Positions 27,641 to 37,192 of a DNA stretch of 64,000 nt are shown here, piece after piece. This DNA is from an archaeon (GTDB lineage Archaea; Iainarchaeota; Iainarchaeia; CSSED10-239): the NCBI GenBank assembly GCA_029563035.1, contig JAKQTP010000212.1, positions 167,996 to 231,995 on the forward strand. Reading direction: 5' to 3'. Positions within the stretch are counted from its first letter, which is position 1; each line of letters begins with the position of its first letter. Below the pieces are notes generated by a model. It was not told where the DNA came from. It made no database searches and saw only the letters and a list, made by a program, of their open reading frames with translations. A program made the translations under genes and the position numbers.

Positions 27641-28442
27641 TATTACCGCCTTTATAATTTAAGTTATCAACTTTCCTATTTATCTGTTTTAATCCATCAG
27701 ATAAAATTTGTTTAAATTCATCAATCTTTTTAGTATTTTGATGTGTTATAAATAAATATCTCTTAATGTCTGGATTTGAAACTGCATAAAATAAAAATTC
27801 AAAAGGCAACTTAACAGTAATTCTTTTTTCAACACGTGTTCCATAACCTTTAAAGTATATTTTTTCCATATATCCCGAAAGGTCAGACAAATATAAAGAT
27901 GAACCATCAGAAAGACCTAATTTATAAAAATCATTAAATATTTCCATATTACAAATTTTTACATTAGAATAAGTAGTGTCTAAATTAAATAATTCATTTA
28001 TTTGGTCTATATAATGTTTTGAATACATAAATACAGCAGACAAATCAAAACCGTGTTCTCCAGAAAAAAAGATTGTTAAATTATTACTTTTTGAAATATT
28101 TACTCTAATTGTCCAAAATTTATGTTCTTCGTCAGGAATATTATATTCTTTATAATATGGTTCTATTGGTTTACCCAAATTTTCAACAATCAATCTAAAA
28201 TTTTGAATTCTTGGACTTGTTTTAAATACTTCATCGTGTTCTGAAATTTCAGACATATAGTTATACCCATATAATCCACGAACATTATCTTTATCTGGAA
28301 ATAACATTCCACTTTTTGATAAACTCCTTAGTCTGCTTCTGGCTGTAGAATGATTTAGACCATAGTATTTAACTAATTGGATAGCAGTAACGCCTTTTTG
28401 AGATTTCGCCAAATCAATTATTTGATTATCTGTTATCTTCAT
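27633..28442 (-). CDS. Winged helix-turn-helix protein of the island
   Basis: About 269 residues from the ATG at 28442, which overlaps the end of the small upstream gene; a longer frame opens at 28514. IIDLAKSQKGVTAIQLVKYYGLNHSTARSRLRSLSKSGML is a clear DNA-binding winged helix at the N-terminus. The remaining 200 residues (beta-strand rich, with WTIRVNISKSNNLTIFFSGEHG) are of unknown fold. It is probably a regulator of the element and is coupled to the 382-residue protein gene. Confidence 0.6.
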   Translation of the reverse strand: MKITDNQIIDLAKSQKGVTAIQLVKYYGLNHSTARSRLRSLSKSGMLFPDKDNVRGLYGYNYMSEISEHDEVFKTSPRIQNFRLIVENLGKPIEPYYKEYNIPDEEHKFWTIRVNISKSNNLTIFFSGEHGFDLSAVFMYSKHYIDQINELFNLDTTYSNVKICNMEIFNDFYKLGLSDGSSLYLSDLSGYMEKIYFKGYGTRVEKRITVKLPFEFLFYAVSNPDIKRYLFITHQNTKKIDEFKQILSDGLKQINRKVDNLNYKGGNNE

Positions 28443-28569
28443 CAGCATCACGCTCATCCTTATTTGCTCTTGTTGAGACTTTGTGTTGATTTTCTTTTTT
28501 GGCATCTTCAACAAGTTTAAATAATTCTTGCATCCAGCAAGGCAATTTAGAATCTATTTCCGAATTCAT
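28426..28569 (-). CDS. Small charged protein preceding the HTH gene
   Basis: A 47-residue frame from the ATG at 28569 (an extension to 28626 is possible). It holds an amphipathic helix (LPCWMQELFKLVEDAKKEN) and a tail of Asp, Glu, Arg and Lys. It ends 17 bp inside the next gene if that starts at 28442, a common coupling arrangement. No family recognised. Confidence 0.4.
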   Translation of the reverse strand: MNSEIDSKLPCWMQELFKLVEDAKKENQHKVSTRANKDERDADEDNR

Positions 28570-28804
28570 AATTATCATACATATAGGGGCTTGTAAAGTA
28601 AATAAATACTCACAAAAAATTACCATTAGAAATAAAGATAATTATGAAAAATAGATGTATTATTTTAGAATATCATACAAATCAGATAAAATAAAAGTAT
28701 TATACTATGTAGAAATACAAATGGAGATTATAGATAGTATTAAACTGCGTCCAAATACAAATGTGCGAACATAAAGAATTAAAGATATATAAAATACAAT
28801 TGTT
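28570..28804. other. Intergenic region in the island
   Basis: About 235 bp, very AT-rich. Two imperfect copies of AAATACAAATG(g/t) lie at about 28711-28722 and 28754-28765, a possible operator pair for the neighbouring regulator. No RNA gene or clear open frame was seen. Confidence 0.3.
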
Positions 28805-29599
28805 TTATTCTATTTTTTCTTTAGAAATAGCATCATATATGCGTTGCTCTATATTTAATATATATTCTGTATCTATTGAAACCATATTGAAGCAAATTAC
28901 AAAATTATTAAAAAACATCACAGAAAAAAGAAATCCGCTGTTTATATTATAACCCATAAATGGTTTAGATTTGTCTTTAGGTAATACAAAAGTTCTATAT
29001 TTGAAAAGAATATCTTTTCTTATTCCTACAGAAGAATATGGTTCAGCACTATCAAAATGTATTTTTTTATTATAAAAAGATTCTGCAGTTTCGTTTTTAT
29101 TAAATATATAAACATCTGCAGTTATTTTGTTTATATCATTATCTTGCATATCTATTTTAGATATCGCATAATCTTTGTGCCTATAATCTGTATCGATTAA
29201 TTTAACTATGCTGTTCGTATTTATTGATTTCATTGCTTCTATTATTTTATCAATAATATATCTATGAACTGATGTATCTATTAATTTAAAGTGACAAGAA
29301 GTATATTTTTTAGCTATTGTTTTTGAAAATTGTCTATACTCCTTATAAGATATCTTTTCTAATTCAAACCAGAAAGCAACTTGTTCTTTTTTTATAAGTA
29401 TATCTAATTTATCATTAAATTCAGAAGGAGTTAGATTTACTGTTCGGTCACCTACATCCTTATTTTCAGACCGCTCTTTTAGATTATTTTTATTAAAATA
29501 ATCTTTTACTTTATTAAATAATTCTTGGTCATCAATATTTGGATTTTCTTTTAATATATGAATTATACATTGTGTAGCAGTTACTGTTCTTTTAGTCAT
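28805..29599 (-). CDS. Unknown protein next to the integrase
   Basis: About 264 residues from the ATG at 29599 (Met14 of a longer frame that would overlap the integrase). The first 90 residues include RTVTATQCIIHILKENPNIDDQELFNKVKDYF, a possible winged-helix or replication-accessory helix set. The rest is mixed alpha/beta with no recognised motif. It begins 7 bp after the integrase stop, so the two are likely co-transcribed; an excisionase or regulator role is only a guess. Confidence 0.5.
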   Translation of the reverse strand: MTKRTVTATQCIIHILKENPNIDDQELFNKVKDYFNKNNLKERSENKDVGDRTVNLTPSEFNDKLDILIKKEQVAFWFELEKISYKEYRQFSKTIAKKYTSCHFKLIDTSVHRYIIDKIIEAMKSINTNSIVKLIDTDYRHKDYAISKIDMQDNDINKITADVYIFNKNETAESFYNKKIHFDSAEPYSSVGIRKDILFKYRTFVLPKDKSKPFMGYNINSGFLFSVMFFNNFVICFNMVSIDTEYILNIEQRIYDAISKEKIE

Positions 29600-29606
29600 A
29601 TATAAA

Positions 29607-30791
29607 TCACATCTTTTGCTTATTAATTTTCTGTGCAATTAACTTTTTAATATCATCATCTTTTAACAACATATCCATTATTGCGTCTCCTTCTTTTCTT
29701 CTATCTTCTAACTCTATTGCTGTGCTTAATGTTAATGGAGAACCACATTTTCCACAAAATAAAGCCGTTGGCTCATTTGTGCTTTTACATCTTGGACAAG
29801 TTAATGGAATTAATATACTTTTTTCTCTGTTTTCTTCTACTTTTTTCTTCCCATATAAACCTAATATTGCATCATCTGTATCTCTTCCAGACATATGGAC
29901 ATAGGTTCTTGGCATATCACTTCCTTGTGCCCAACCTAAGTGTTGGCATAACTGTGCTTCTGTTAAGTGTCTTGCTAAAAATGTTGCTCTTGAGTGTCTA
30001 AAAAGGTGCGGAGTTACTTTCTTTTTAATATCTGCGTGTTCTACTGTTGTTCTAACTACCTTCATTATTGCAGGATAAGTCATTGCTTTCTTATCTGATT
30101 TTAACCATAATGGACTTTCTGGATTATTAGCGTGTCTGCTATCGTTTAAATAGTTTTTAATATACATTTCTGAAGATACAAGGCGGATTTTACGCATTCC
30201 AGTTTTGCCATCAACTATAATCTGGGTGCTTATGTCATCAAATATAACATCTTTTACTTTTAGATTAGCAATTTCTCCAATTCGTGCCCCGCTTTCATAT
30301 AACATAAATAGTATTGCTTTGTCTCTGCTGTTTGTTGCACAAGAAACTATCTTTTTAATGTCTTCTTCTGTAAGTAAATCTTCTGGGAGCTTTTGTCTTG
30401 ACCTTTTAACATTTGCTTTTATCCAAGTTACAAGTTTTGGATATTCTGCATCTCCATTAACCCACTTATAGAATCTTTTAATTGCGACTTTGTAGTCTTT
30501 CTTAGTATTTTCTGCTAAATTTGTTTTTTCTAATTTTGCTAAATACTTAACTAAATCTTCTTTTTCTACTTTATCAAAATCTTTGTTAAGTCCTTCTGCT
30601 ATTAATCTCATTACAGAAAGATATTTAGCAATCCTTAATTGTCCTATTCCTTGAGCATAACAGGAATCTACAAACTTTAGAATTAGTTCTTTATTGTGTT
30701 CAGATATCTTAGAGTTCTTTAATTTCTCTTCTGTTCCGCCAATTCTTTTTTCTATATTATAAAACTGGCTTCTTTGCTCATTAAATTCCAT
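29607..30791 (-). CDS. Tyrosine integrase with C-terminal zinc ribbon
   Basis: A 394-residue XerC/D-type recombinase. The SAM-like N-terminal domain (about residues 20-120) is followed by the catalytic domain: LFMLYESGARIGEIANLKVKD (Arg), HLFRHSRATFLARHL (His-x-x-Arg), HLGWAQGSDMPRTYVH (second His, then the Tyr nucleophile). A zinc ribbon CPRCKSTNEP...FCGKCGSPL ends the protein, as in many archaeal integrases. It reads away from tRNA-Thr(GGT), 58 bp away, and all catalytic residues are present, so it is probably active and responsible for the 10.5-30.9 kb island. Confidence 0.9.
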   Translation of the reverse strand: MEFNEQRSQFYNIEKRIGGTEEKLKNSKISEHNKELILKFVDSCYAQGIGQLRIAKYLSVMRLIAEGLNKDFDKVEKEDLVKYLAKLEKTNLAENTKKDYKVAIKRFYKWVNGDAEYPKLVTWIKANVKRSRQKLPEDLLTEEDIKKIVSCATNSRDKAILFMLYESGARIGEIANLKVKDVIFDDISTQIIVDGKTGMRKIRLVSSEMYIKNYLNDSRHANNPESPLWLKSDKKAMTYPAIMKVVRTTVEHADIKKKVTPHLFRHSRATFLARHLTEAQLCQHLGWAQGSDMPRTYVHMSGRDTDDAILGLYGKKKVEENREKSILIPLTCPRCKSTNEPTALFCGKCGSPLTLSTAIELEDRRKEGDAIMDMLLKDDDIKKLIAQKINKQKM

Positions 30792-30825
30792 ATATAGTTA
30801 ATGAAGCGATGCTTTTTTAAATACT

Positions 30826-30848
30826 TGCGCTTTTAACTTTTAGTTCAA

Positions 30849-30861
<13 letters not shown>
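30826..30861 (-). repeat. attL-like site at the tRNA-Thr 3' end
   Basis: The last 13 bases of tRNA-Thr (30849-30861) form the core; 8 bases beyond it lies TGCGCTTTTAACTTT (30826-30840), the inverted form of the arm seen at sites A and B. Core plus oppositely oriented arms is the layout expected when an attP with inverted arm sites is split by integration. Confidence 0.6.
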
Positions 30862-30922
<61 letters not shown>

Positions 30923-30924
30923 AT

Positions 30925-31275
30925 TTATTTGTATTTGAATTTCTTATTGTATTTGTTATGATCTATACAATCAATTACAAAAGCAATTATCTCAATTTTA
31001 TTATTTTCGCCAACAAGAGAATATAAACATCTCCAATAGTTTGCTAATTCTAATCTAAACAAATTATTTATCTTATAATTTGAAATATACTCTTTTGGTA
31101 TCTTTATTTGAGGGATTTTATCACCACATGTCGGGTTGTTCTTTATCAATTCTAATTTAGACATAAAAGAATTATAAATTGATTTGTTTATCTTGTTATT
31201 TTCTTTTGTAGCAATTAAATATTCTAATGTTTTTTCTACATCTTTAGAATAAACAATTACTACTTTTTTATTCAT
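30925..31275 (-). CDS. RelE/ParE-family toxin
   Basis: A 116-residue protein of the RelE superfamily, archaeal branch: NPTCGDKIPQIKIPKEY in the centre, then LFRLELANYWRCLYSLV and the C-terminal end AFVIDCIDHNKYNKKFKYK, with the conserved His-x(2)-Tyr and basic tail. These toxins cleave ribosome-bound mRNA or act on translation. The start overlaps the antitoxin gene by 8 bp. Its stop is 2 bp from the tRNA-Thr 5' end, so the tRNA probably lies in the same transcript. Confidence 0.75.
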   Translation of the reverse strand: MNKKVVIVYSKDVEKTLEYLIATKENNKINKSIYNSFMSKLELIKNNPTCGDKIPQIKIPKEYISNYKINNLFRLELANYWRCLYSLVGENNKIEIIAFVIDCIDHNKYNKKFKYK

Positions 31276-31537
31276 AAATTCTTCCTTTTCTTTTACAATC
31301 TGATAATATAGTTCTTAACTGTTTATTATCATTTTGTATCCAAACAATGCCTTTTTCACTAACATATATCTGATTGCTTAATTCTAAATATCTAATTATA
31401 TTATTAAAATCAGAAAGTTTTATGTTTTTTAATTTTGAGCGTAATTTTGCTTTTGGAATAATACCAACATAATCTTTTCTAATTTCTTTCTCTATAGCTA
31501 TTAAATTTATAGCATTGGTGCCTATTTTATTACTCAT
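31268..31537 (-). CDS. Probable antitoxin partner of the RelE toxin
   Basis: An 89-residue protein with a helical, probably winged-helix region (RSKLKNIKLSDFNNIIRYLELSNQIYVSEKGIVWI) and a basic C-terminal tail (LSDCKRKGRIYE). Size, order and 8-bp overlap with the toxin gene are those of an antitoxin; the DNA-binding fold would allow autoregulation. The family was not recognised. Confidence 0.6.
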   Translation of the reverse strand: MSNKIGTNAINLIAIEKEIRKDYVGIIPKAKLRSKLKNIKLSDFNNIIRYLELSNQIYVSEKGIVWIQNDNKQLRTILSDCKRKGRIYE

Positions 31538-31621
31538 GATATTATCTGATTATTATATTTGTTTTTTAAAAATCTCCTCTAATCCTTTTTTAAATCCTAA
31601 ACTTTAGAGATTTAGAAAAAA

Positions 31622-31694
31622 GGTCCGAACCGGGATTTGAACCCGAGTCAGAGGATCCACAGTCCTCTATGCTAACCACTACACTATTCGGACC
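31622..31694 (-). tRNA. tRNA-His(GTG) with encoded G-1
   Basis: Cloverleaf on the minus strand with anticodon stem GAGGA/TCCTC and loop CTGTGGA (anticodon GTG). The extra 5' G-1 is encoded in the DNA and faces C73, the identity element of histidine tRNA. T-loop is TTCAAAT; no intron; CCA not encoded. Confidence 0.95.
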
Positions 31695-31794
31695 ACAAAT
31701 TTTACTATTTAATATATAACTTAATATACAAAACATTTAAAATACTAAATATATTATATATTATAGACTAAAATATATTTAATAAAGATTAATA

Positions 31795-34770
31795 ATGATA
31801 AAAAGCAAAAAAGCAGTAAATGAGATAATTAGTACTATAATTATAATGCTTATTATGGTAATTGTTGTTGGAATAATTATTACAGGAGTAAGCTCTCAAC
31901 TTTCCAAAAGCAAAGAAAAGCTAAACTATGATAATTCTATTAAAGTTAGAGATCTTGTCTTTTCTGCAATTATGGAAACCTATAATTCTCCAATTGAAGC
32001 AACTAAAGAGATTAATTTCTCTCTTTCTAATCTTGAACTGGTAGTTGATAGTGATACTGAAACTATAGAAGTTTGTTTTGTTGGCAAAAATCTGAAATTT
32101 TTTGCAGATGGTAAAAGATTAGAAGAAGATAATAACAAATATTCTTACAGGGTATTACAAAAGGTTTGTTCAGGAGTTGCTTTTGAAAATATTGATTTGA
32201 TAAGAAGCATTACACTTAATAACAAAGAACAGGCAAGGCTTGTCTTTAAGAAGATTACTGAAAATAAGATTTCTGTTTCTGTAGATAATGAAACTAGTGC
32301 TTCTTGGTATACACAAAAGAACGAATATATCTATGATGAAAATGCAGGAAACTGGAAATACAGAAAAAAGATATTGATTAATAGTGGTAATGTCTTAGGA
32401 AATTTAAATAATGTCCCTGTAACAATCACATTAACTGATGAAGATCTTAAAAACTTTGCTAACAATGACGGCTCTGATCTTTTGTTTACTCTTTCTGATG
32501 GAGTAACTAAGCTTAAGAAGAAAATCACAGATTATGATCACGAGACAGGAGAACTTACTGTTTTACTAACAATTCCTAGTTTTAATGTTGGAAAAGATGT
32601 TAATGTTTATACTTATGAAGAAAAGACAAGAAAGAAGATTACTATTAATCATGCTAAAGTTGATGGAGATCTAGTTGATTTTCCTGTATTAATCTCAATT
32701 AGAGATGAGAACCTTGTATCTCTTGCTAAAGAAGACGGGTCTGATATTTATTTTACACTCTCAGATGGAACAACAAGACTAAAAAGAGAAATTGAAAGCT
32801 TTACAGATATTAATTTATTTAGAAAGAAGATTACTATTGATCATATAAAAGTTGATGAAGATCTAGTTGATTTTCCTGTATTGATCAGTATAACTGATAG
32901 CGATCTTGCGACATATGCAAAAGAAGACGGATCAGATATTTACTTTGCAATAGATAATGGACACCCAAAGCTCAAAAGAGAAATTGAAGATTACAATTCA
33001 GAAACAGGAACACTTGTTGCTTGGGTAAAGATACCAAGTCTTTCCTCAACTGCAGACACTAACTTCTATATATATTTTGGGGATAAAACAGAGAGCAACA
33101 GCAACGACACAGATGTTTGGGATGTAAATTATGCAACCGTTATGCATTTCACAGAAAATGTAAAAACAAATGATACAAATGCATTTTTTGATTCCACAAT
33201 AAATAATATGACTGGGCAATTAAAAAATTTCAGTTTTGATGAAAACTCAAATACTGGTGTTTCTGGCAAAATAGGAAATTCGGTTCTTTTAGATGGAATA
33301 AATGATTATATTCAAATAAAACAACCAACTATTGGAGGTTATATAACATATTCTCATTGGATAAATAAGAATTTTACAAATCAAAGAAGAGCAACAAGAA
33401 CAGGCAAAGGGAATATTTCTTCTAATTATATTGTTATTTATAATGGTAATAATTTTGGTTTGTATTTAGGAGGGGGAAGCCCCTCTCCTGGATTTCACTT
33501 TACAAAAAGTAATGATCTCAAATTGAATGATTGGAGCTTAGTAACTTGGACTTATGATAAAAACACTCTAAATTTATTTATTGACGGGGTTTTTAAAAGA
33601 TCTGTTGCTGTTTCTAGAACAACAGATATAGACAATAGTGATTTATTTTTAGGAAGAAGTTATGGTTGTGAACCTCCTACACGTTATGAGTATTTTTTAG
33701 GAGGTATCGACGAATTAAGAATATCTACCACTTTACGATCAGATGCTTGGATAAAAACAGAATATAATAATCAAAGCTCTCCTGAAGACTTTTATTCTGT
33801 TGGGGCTCTAGAAGATATAGCAACTAATCTTGTTGCTTGGGTAAAGATACCGGAACTTTCCTCTACAGCAGACACAGACATCTATGTGTACTTTGGAGAT
33901 GAAAATGAAAGCAACAGCAACGACACAGATGTTTGGGACGATAATTATGTTGGGGTTTGGCACAATAATGATTACAATGATAATTCTATAAAAGAAAGTA
34001 AAACAGGATTAGCAAATGCAACAAAATCAGGAAATTACCCACCCACTCAAATAAATGGAAAAATTGGTTATGCACAATATTTTAATGGGAATAAGAGGGG
34101 GGAAATTACAACACCAATTACTAATGTTTCTTATACTAAAGCAACAATTTCTTTTTGGGTAAACTTCAAAAAAGCAGCTGGTTCGCCAGGAGATCAGATT
34201 TTAGGTTCCCAATATTGGACAAATAATAACTTTGCTTTAAATCAACACACTAATAATTATAGATTATTATTATCTATAGGAAATAACAAATATGGAGCCC
34301 ATTATAACGCATTTTCAGACACAGATACATGGTATTATTATTCTTTTACATATGATAGTGATCAGACAGCATGGGCTGATGCTTTAAAACTCTATACTAA
34401 TGGTGTTGTAAGAAATATAAGCACTAGCACTGGCGAAACTGATCCATTATCTGTATCTAGCCCCTATTATCTAAAAATGGGAAAAGGTGGGTATTTTAAT
34501 GGGCTATTAGATGAGGTGCGTATTTCTGATATTTTGCGTTCAGAGTCATGGATAAAAACAGAATATAATAATCAAAGCTCTCCTGAAAACTTCTATTCTG
34601 TTGGAGAGATGGCAGATGCTAATGTGATTATTGATACTACACAAACAACCACTAATGCAAGTACCGGAATATATATGTATTTTGGAAACCCTGATGCTAA
34701 TATTAGCAATCATAATATTAATGATGGAAATAATGTAAATATAGCTATTGGAGTTTTAGAAAAATCATGA
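31795..34770 (+). CDS. Large pilin-like surface protein with DUF2341 and LamG modules
   Basis: 991 residues. The start KSKKAVNEIISTIIIMLIMVIVVG is a class III signal peptide with a single hydrophobic helix, as in archaeal pilins. It would be cut after KSKK by the peptidase at 45321-46157. Three DUF2341-type segments follow (RKKITINHAKVDGDL, RKKITIDHIKVDEDL and a degenerate one), each leading to LVAWVKIP. Two LamG/concanavalin-like modules end with EVRISD or ELRISTTLRS and then WIKTEYNNQSSPE. Such modules bind sugars or proteins at the cell surface. Overlaps the next gene by 4 bp. Confidence 0.8.
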   Translation: MIKSKKAVNEIISTIIIMLIMVIVVGIIITGVSSQLSKSKEKLNYDNSIKVRDLVFSAIMETYNSPIEATKEINFSLSNLELVVDSDTETIEVCFVGKNLKFFADGKRLEEDNNKYSYRVLQKVCSGVAFENIDLIRSITLNNKEQARLVFKKITENKISVSVDNETSASWYTQKNEYIYDENAGNWKYRKKILINSGNVLGNLNNVPVTITLTDEDLKNFANNDGSDLLFTLSDGVTKLKKKITDYDHETGELTVLLTIPSFNVGKDVNVYTYEEKTRKKITINHAKVDGDLVDFPVLISIRDENLVSLAKEDGSDIYFTLSDGTTRLKREIESFTDINLFRKKITIDHIKVDEDLVDFPVLISITDSDLATYAKEDGSDIYFAIDNGHPKLKREIEDYNSETGTLVAWVKIPSLSSTADTNFYIYFGDKTESNSNDTDVWDVNYATVMHFTENVKTNDTNAFFDSTINNMTGQLKNFSFDENSNTGVSGKIGNSVLLDGINDYIQIKQPTIGGYITYSHWINKNFTNQRRATRTGKGNISSNYIVIYNGNNFGLYLGGGSPSPGFHFTKSNDLKLNDWSLVTWTYDKNTLNLFIDGVFKRSVAVSRTTDIDNSDLFLGRSYGCEPPTRYEYFLGGIDELRISTTLRSDAWIKTEYNNQSSPEDFYSVGALEDIATNLVAWVKIPELSSTADTDIYVYFGDENESNSNDTDVWDDNYVGVWHNNDYNDNSIKESKTGLANATKSGNYPPTQINGKIGYAQYFNGNKRGEITTPITNVSYTKATISFWVNFKKAAGSPGDQILGSQYWTNNNFALNQHTNNYRLLLSIGNNKYGAHYNAFSDTDTWYYYSFTYDSDQTAWADALKLYTNGVVRNISTSTGETDPLSVSSPYYLKMGKGGYFNGLLDEVRISDILRSESWIKTEYNNQSSPENFYSVGEMADANVIIDTTQTTTNASTGIYMYFGNPDANISNHNINDGNNVNIAIGVLEKS

Positions 34771-35270
34771 ACCAAAAAGGATTATCAACAGTCATTAGCA
34801 CATTAATTTACATACTTATTGCAGTAGTTATACTTGGAGTTGTTACTCTTTCAGCAACAGAACTATTTGGCAATGTTAAGGAAAAAAGTAATTATGATAT
34901 AATGCTTAAAAACATAACATCTATCAAAAGCACAGTAGAAGATGTGGTAGATGATAAAAAGGACATAGAGCTTGTAGTGAAAAGCCCAGGAGAAATAATA
35001 ATTGATTGTAATAACAACATTATAACTGGAGAAATAGATTACTTTGGCAAATATAAAGATGAAATTGTTGTGATTAATGAGATAGCAACATATAAGAACA
35101 ATAACATTATGTATTTTGAATATAATCTAAACAAATATAAAAGACTAGTGCTTGATTGTAATGACTTTATTATATCTAACAAAACAACACTAAATATCAA
35201 ATATCAAGAATATATTGAAGAAAACGATCAGATTTTAATTAACATAGACTGTGTGGAGTGCAGAATATGA
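34767..35270 (+). CDS. Small pilin-like protein
   Basis: 167 residues beginning MNQKGLSTVISTLIYILIAVVILGVV, a class III signal peptide and pilin helix. The remainder is a beta-rich head with two Cys pairs (LVLDCNDF, INIDCVECR). It is the middle one of three coupled pilin-like genes (4-bp overlaps on both sides) and is of normal pilin size, so it may be the structural subunit that carries the two large modular proteins. The exact pilus type is not known. Confidence 0.75.
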   Translation: MNQKGLSTVISTLIYILIAVVILGVVTLSATELFGNVKEKSNYDIMLKNITSIKSTVEDVVDDKKDIELVVKSPGEIIIDCNNNIITGEIDYFGKYKDEIVVINEIATYKNNNIMYFEYNLNKYKRLVLDCNDFIISNKTTLNIKYQEYIEENDQILINIDCVECRI

Positions 35271-37168
35271 ATAGCAAAGGTGCAAATGTAATTTTTACTA
35301 GTATTATGATAATACTGTTGTCTGTTACTGCAATGATAATTATTATTGGATTTGTTTTGCCGTTCTTTACATCTCTAAGAGAAGAAATGAAATTTAACCA
35401 GAATAAAGAAAACCTGATTTTGATTAACAAAGAATTTGCAGAATTAAAGACTAACGACATTGATACTTTTAAAAACCTAAATCTTGATGTTGTAGATGAG
35501 ATTGTTTTTGATGAAAAAACTAACGCAGTTTATATTAAGCAGAAAATATCAAGTAATACTTTTAAAAACTTTAAAGACAGCAATATCGGTAATCTTTCCA
35601 TTATCAAAGCAAATGGACTAATGACTTTTACTTTATATCTTGATGGCGTTGTTACTTTAGAAAAAACAGTTGTAGTAAATGGAAATTATCCCTTAAGATT
35701 AACTATAATAGACATAGTTAACAACATCCCTGTTGTTTCTATCACGCCATATCTTGGGCAAGTGTACTTTACTATCAATCCTAAGATTAGTACTTTTATT
35801 GGCGAATTAAATATAACGATAAATGCAACACCAGAAGATGCAAATATCTATTACACACTTGACGGCAGTGAGCCAACAGAAAGTTCAATTCCATATACCA
35901 GACCATTCACAATAACAGACAGTGCAACAATAAAAACAAGAGGCTATGCTAATGGCTATGCAGAAAGTGCAATCACAAGTAGAAAATATATTAAATTAAT
36001 CCAAATCATTTATAGAAAAAAAATCACTATTGATCATAAAAAAGTAGATGACAATCTAACTGATTTTCCTGTATTAATCTCAATTAGAGATGAGAACCTT
36101 GTATCTCTTGCTAAAGAAGATGGGTCTGATATTTATTTTACATCTAGTGATGGCACTACAAGACTAAAAAGAGAAATTGAAAGCTTTACAGATATTAATT
36201 TATTTAGAAAAAAAATAACAATTAACCACACTAAAGTTGAATCAACACTTACAAATTTTCCAATATTAATTAAATTGACAGATGTTAATCTTACTAGTTT
36301 TGCACAAAGCGATGGAAGCGATATTTATTTTACACTCTCTGATGGAACTACTAGACTAAAAAGAGAAATTGAAGATTATAATTCAGAAACAGGAACGCTT
36401 GTCGCTTGGGTAAAGATACCTGAACTTTCCTCTACAGCAGACACTAACTTCTATATGTATTTTGGGGATAAAACTGAGAGCAACAGCAATGATAAAGATG
36501 TTTGGAATAGCGATTACAACGCAGTATATCATATGAATGATAAAACAAATAGCACAATGTTAGATAGTACGGCATTTGAAAACGATGTGACAAAAAAAGG
36601 AGCAAATGAGCCTAATCAAATAATTGGAAAAATCGGATATGCACAGGATTTCGATGGAACAGATGATTATGCAGTAATGAAAAATGCAGTAGAAGTTGTA
36701 TCTGTGAGCTTTTGGATAAATGGAATCGAAGGAATAAGTGGGGCTGACTATATAATAGGAGGCCAAGGAAGTGGAGATGGGGGGTTCAGATATTTAGATA
36801 ATGATTCTTCCTGGCTTATGTATTATGGAACAGGATATAAATCATTAGTGTGGAATCATGGAGGGAATGAGACAGGATGGCATCTAATAAATATAGAAAG
36901 AAGCATTACAGACATTAGAGATTTCAATGTGTATGTAGATGGAGAAAATATAGGAATAACAACAGCAAACACAACAACACCTGCAAAAATATATTTTAAT
37001 CAAATAGGTAGAAGATATATGTTATATAATTTGGATGGGGTATTAGACGAAATACAATATAGAAATAAAAATAAAAGCGCAGAATGGATAAAAACAGAAT
37101 ATAATAATCAAAGTTCTCCTGAAACATTTTATAATATAGGTAATCTAGAAGAATTACAAGATTATTGA
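35267..37168 (+). CDS. Pilin-like surface protein with chitobiase-like, DUF2341 and LamG modules
   Basis: 633 residues from the ATG at 35267, which overlaps the previous stop (an upstream ATG at 35258 is less likely). MNSKGANVIFTSIMIILLSVT is a class III signal peptide. Then come a head region, a chitobiase C-terminal-like fold (TPEDANIYYTLDGSEP, about residues 185-240), two DUF2341 segments (RKKITIDHKKVDD, RKKITINHTKVES) and one LamG domain ending WIKTEYNNQSSPETF. The DUF2341 DNA is almost identical to that of the 31795 gene over more than 100 bp. Confidence 0.8.
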   Translation: MNSKGANVIFTSIMIILLSVTAMIIIIGFVLPFFTSLREEMKFNQNKENLILINKEFAELKTNDIDTFKNLNLDVVDEIVFDEKTNAVYIKQKISSNTFKNFKDSNIGNLSIIKANGLMTFTLYLDGVVTLEKTVVVNGNYPLRLTIIDIVNNIPVVSITPYLGQVYFTINPKISTFIGELNITINATPEDANIYYTLDGSEPTESSIPYTRPFTITDSATIKTRGYANGYAESAITSRKYIKLIQIIYRKKITIDHKKVDDNLTDFPVLISIRDENLVSLAKEDGSDIYFTSSDGTTRLKREIESFTDINLFRKKITINHTKVESTLTNFPILIKLTDVNLTSFAQSDGSDIYFTLSDGTTRLKREIEDYNSETGTLVAWVKIPELSSTADTNFYMYFGDKTESNSNDKDVWNSDYNAVYHMNDKTNSTMLDSTAFENDVTKKGANEPNQIIGKIGYAQDFDGTDDYAVMKNAVEVVSVSFWINGIEGISGADYIIGGQGSGDGGFRYLDNDSSWLMYYGTGYKSLVWNHGGNETGWHLINIERSITDIRDFNVYVDGENIGITTANTTTPAKIYFNQIGRRYMLYNLDGVLDEIQYRNKNKSAEWIKTEYNNQSSPETFYNIGNLEELQDY

Positions 37169-37192
37169 CCCAAACTAGAAAAGTGATAACTT

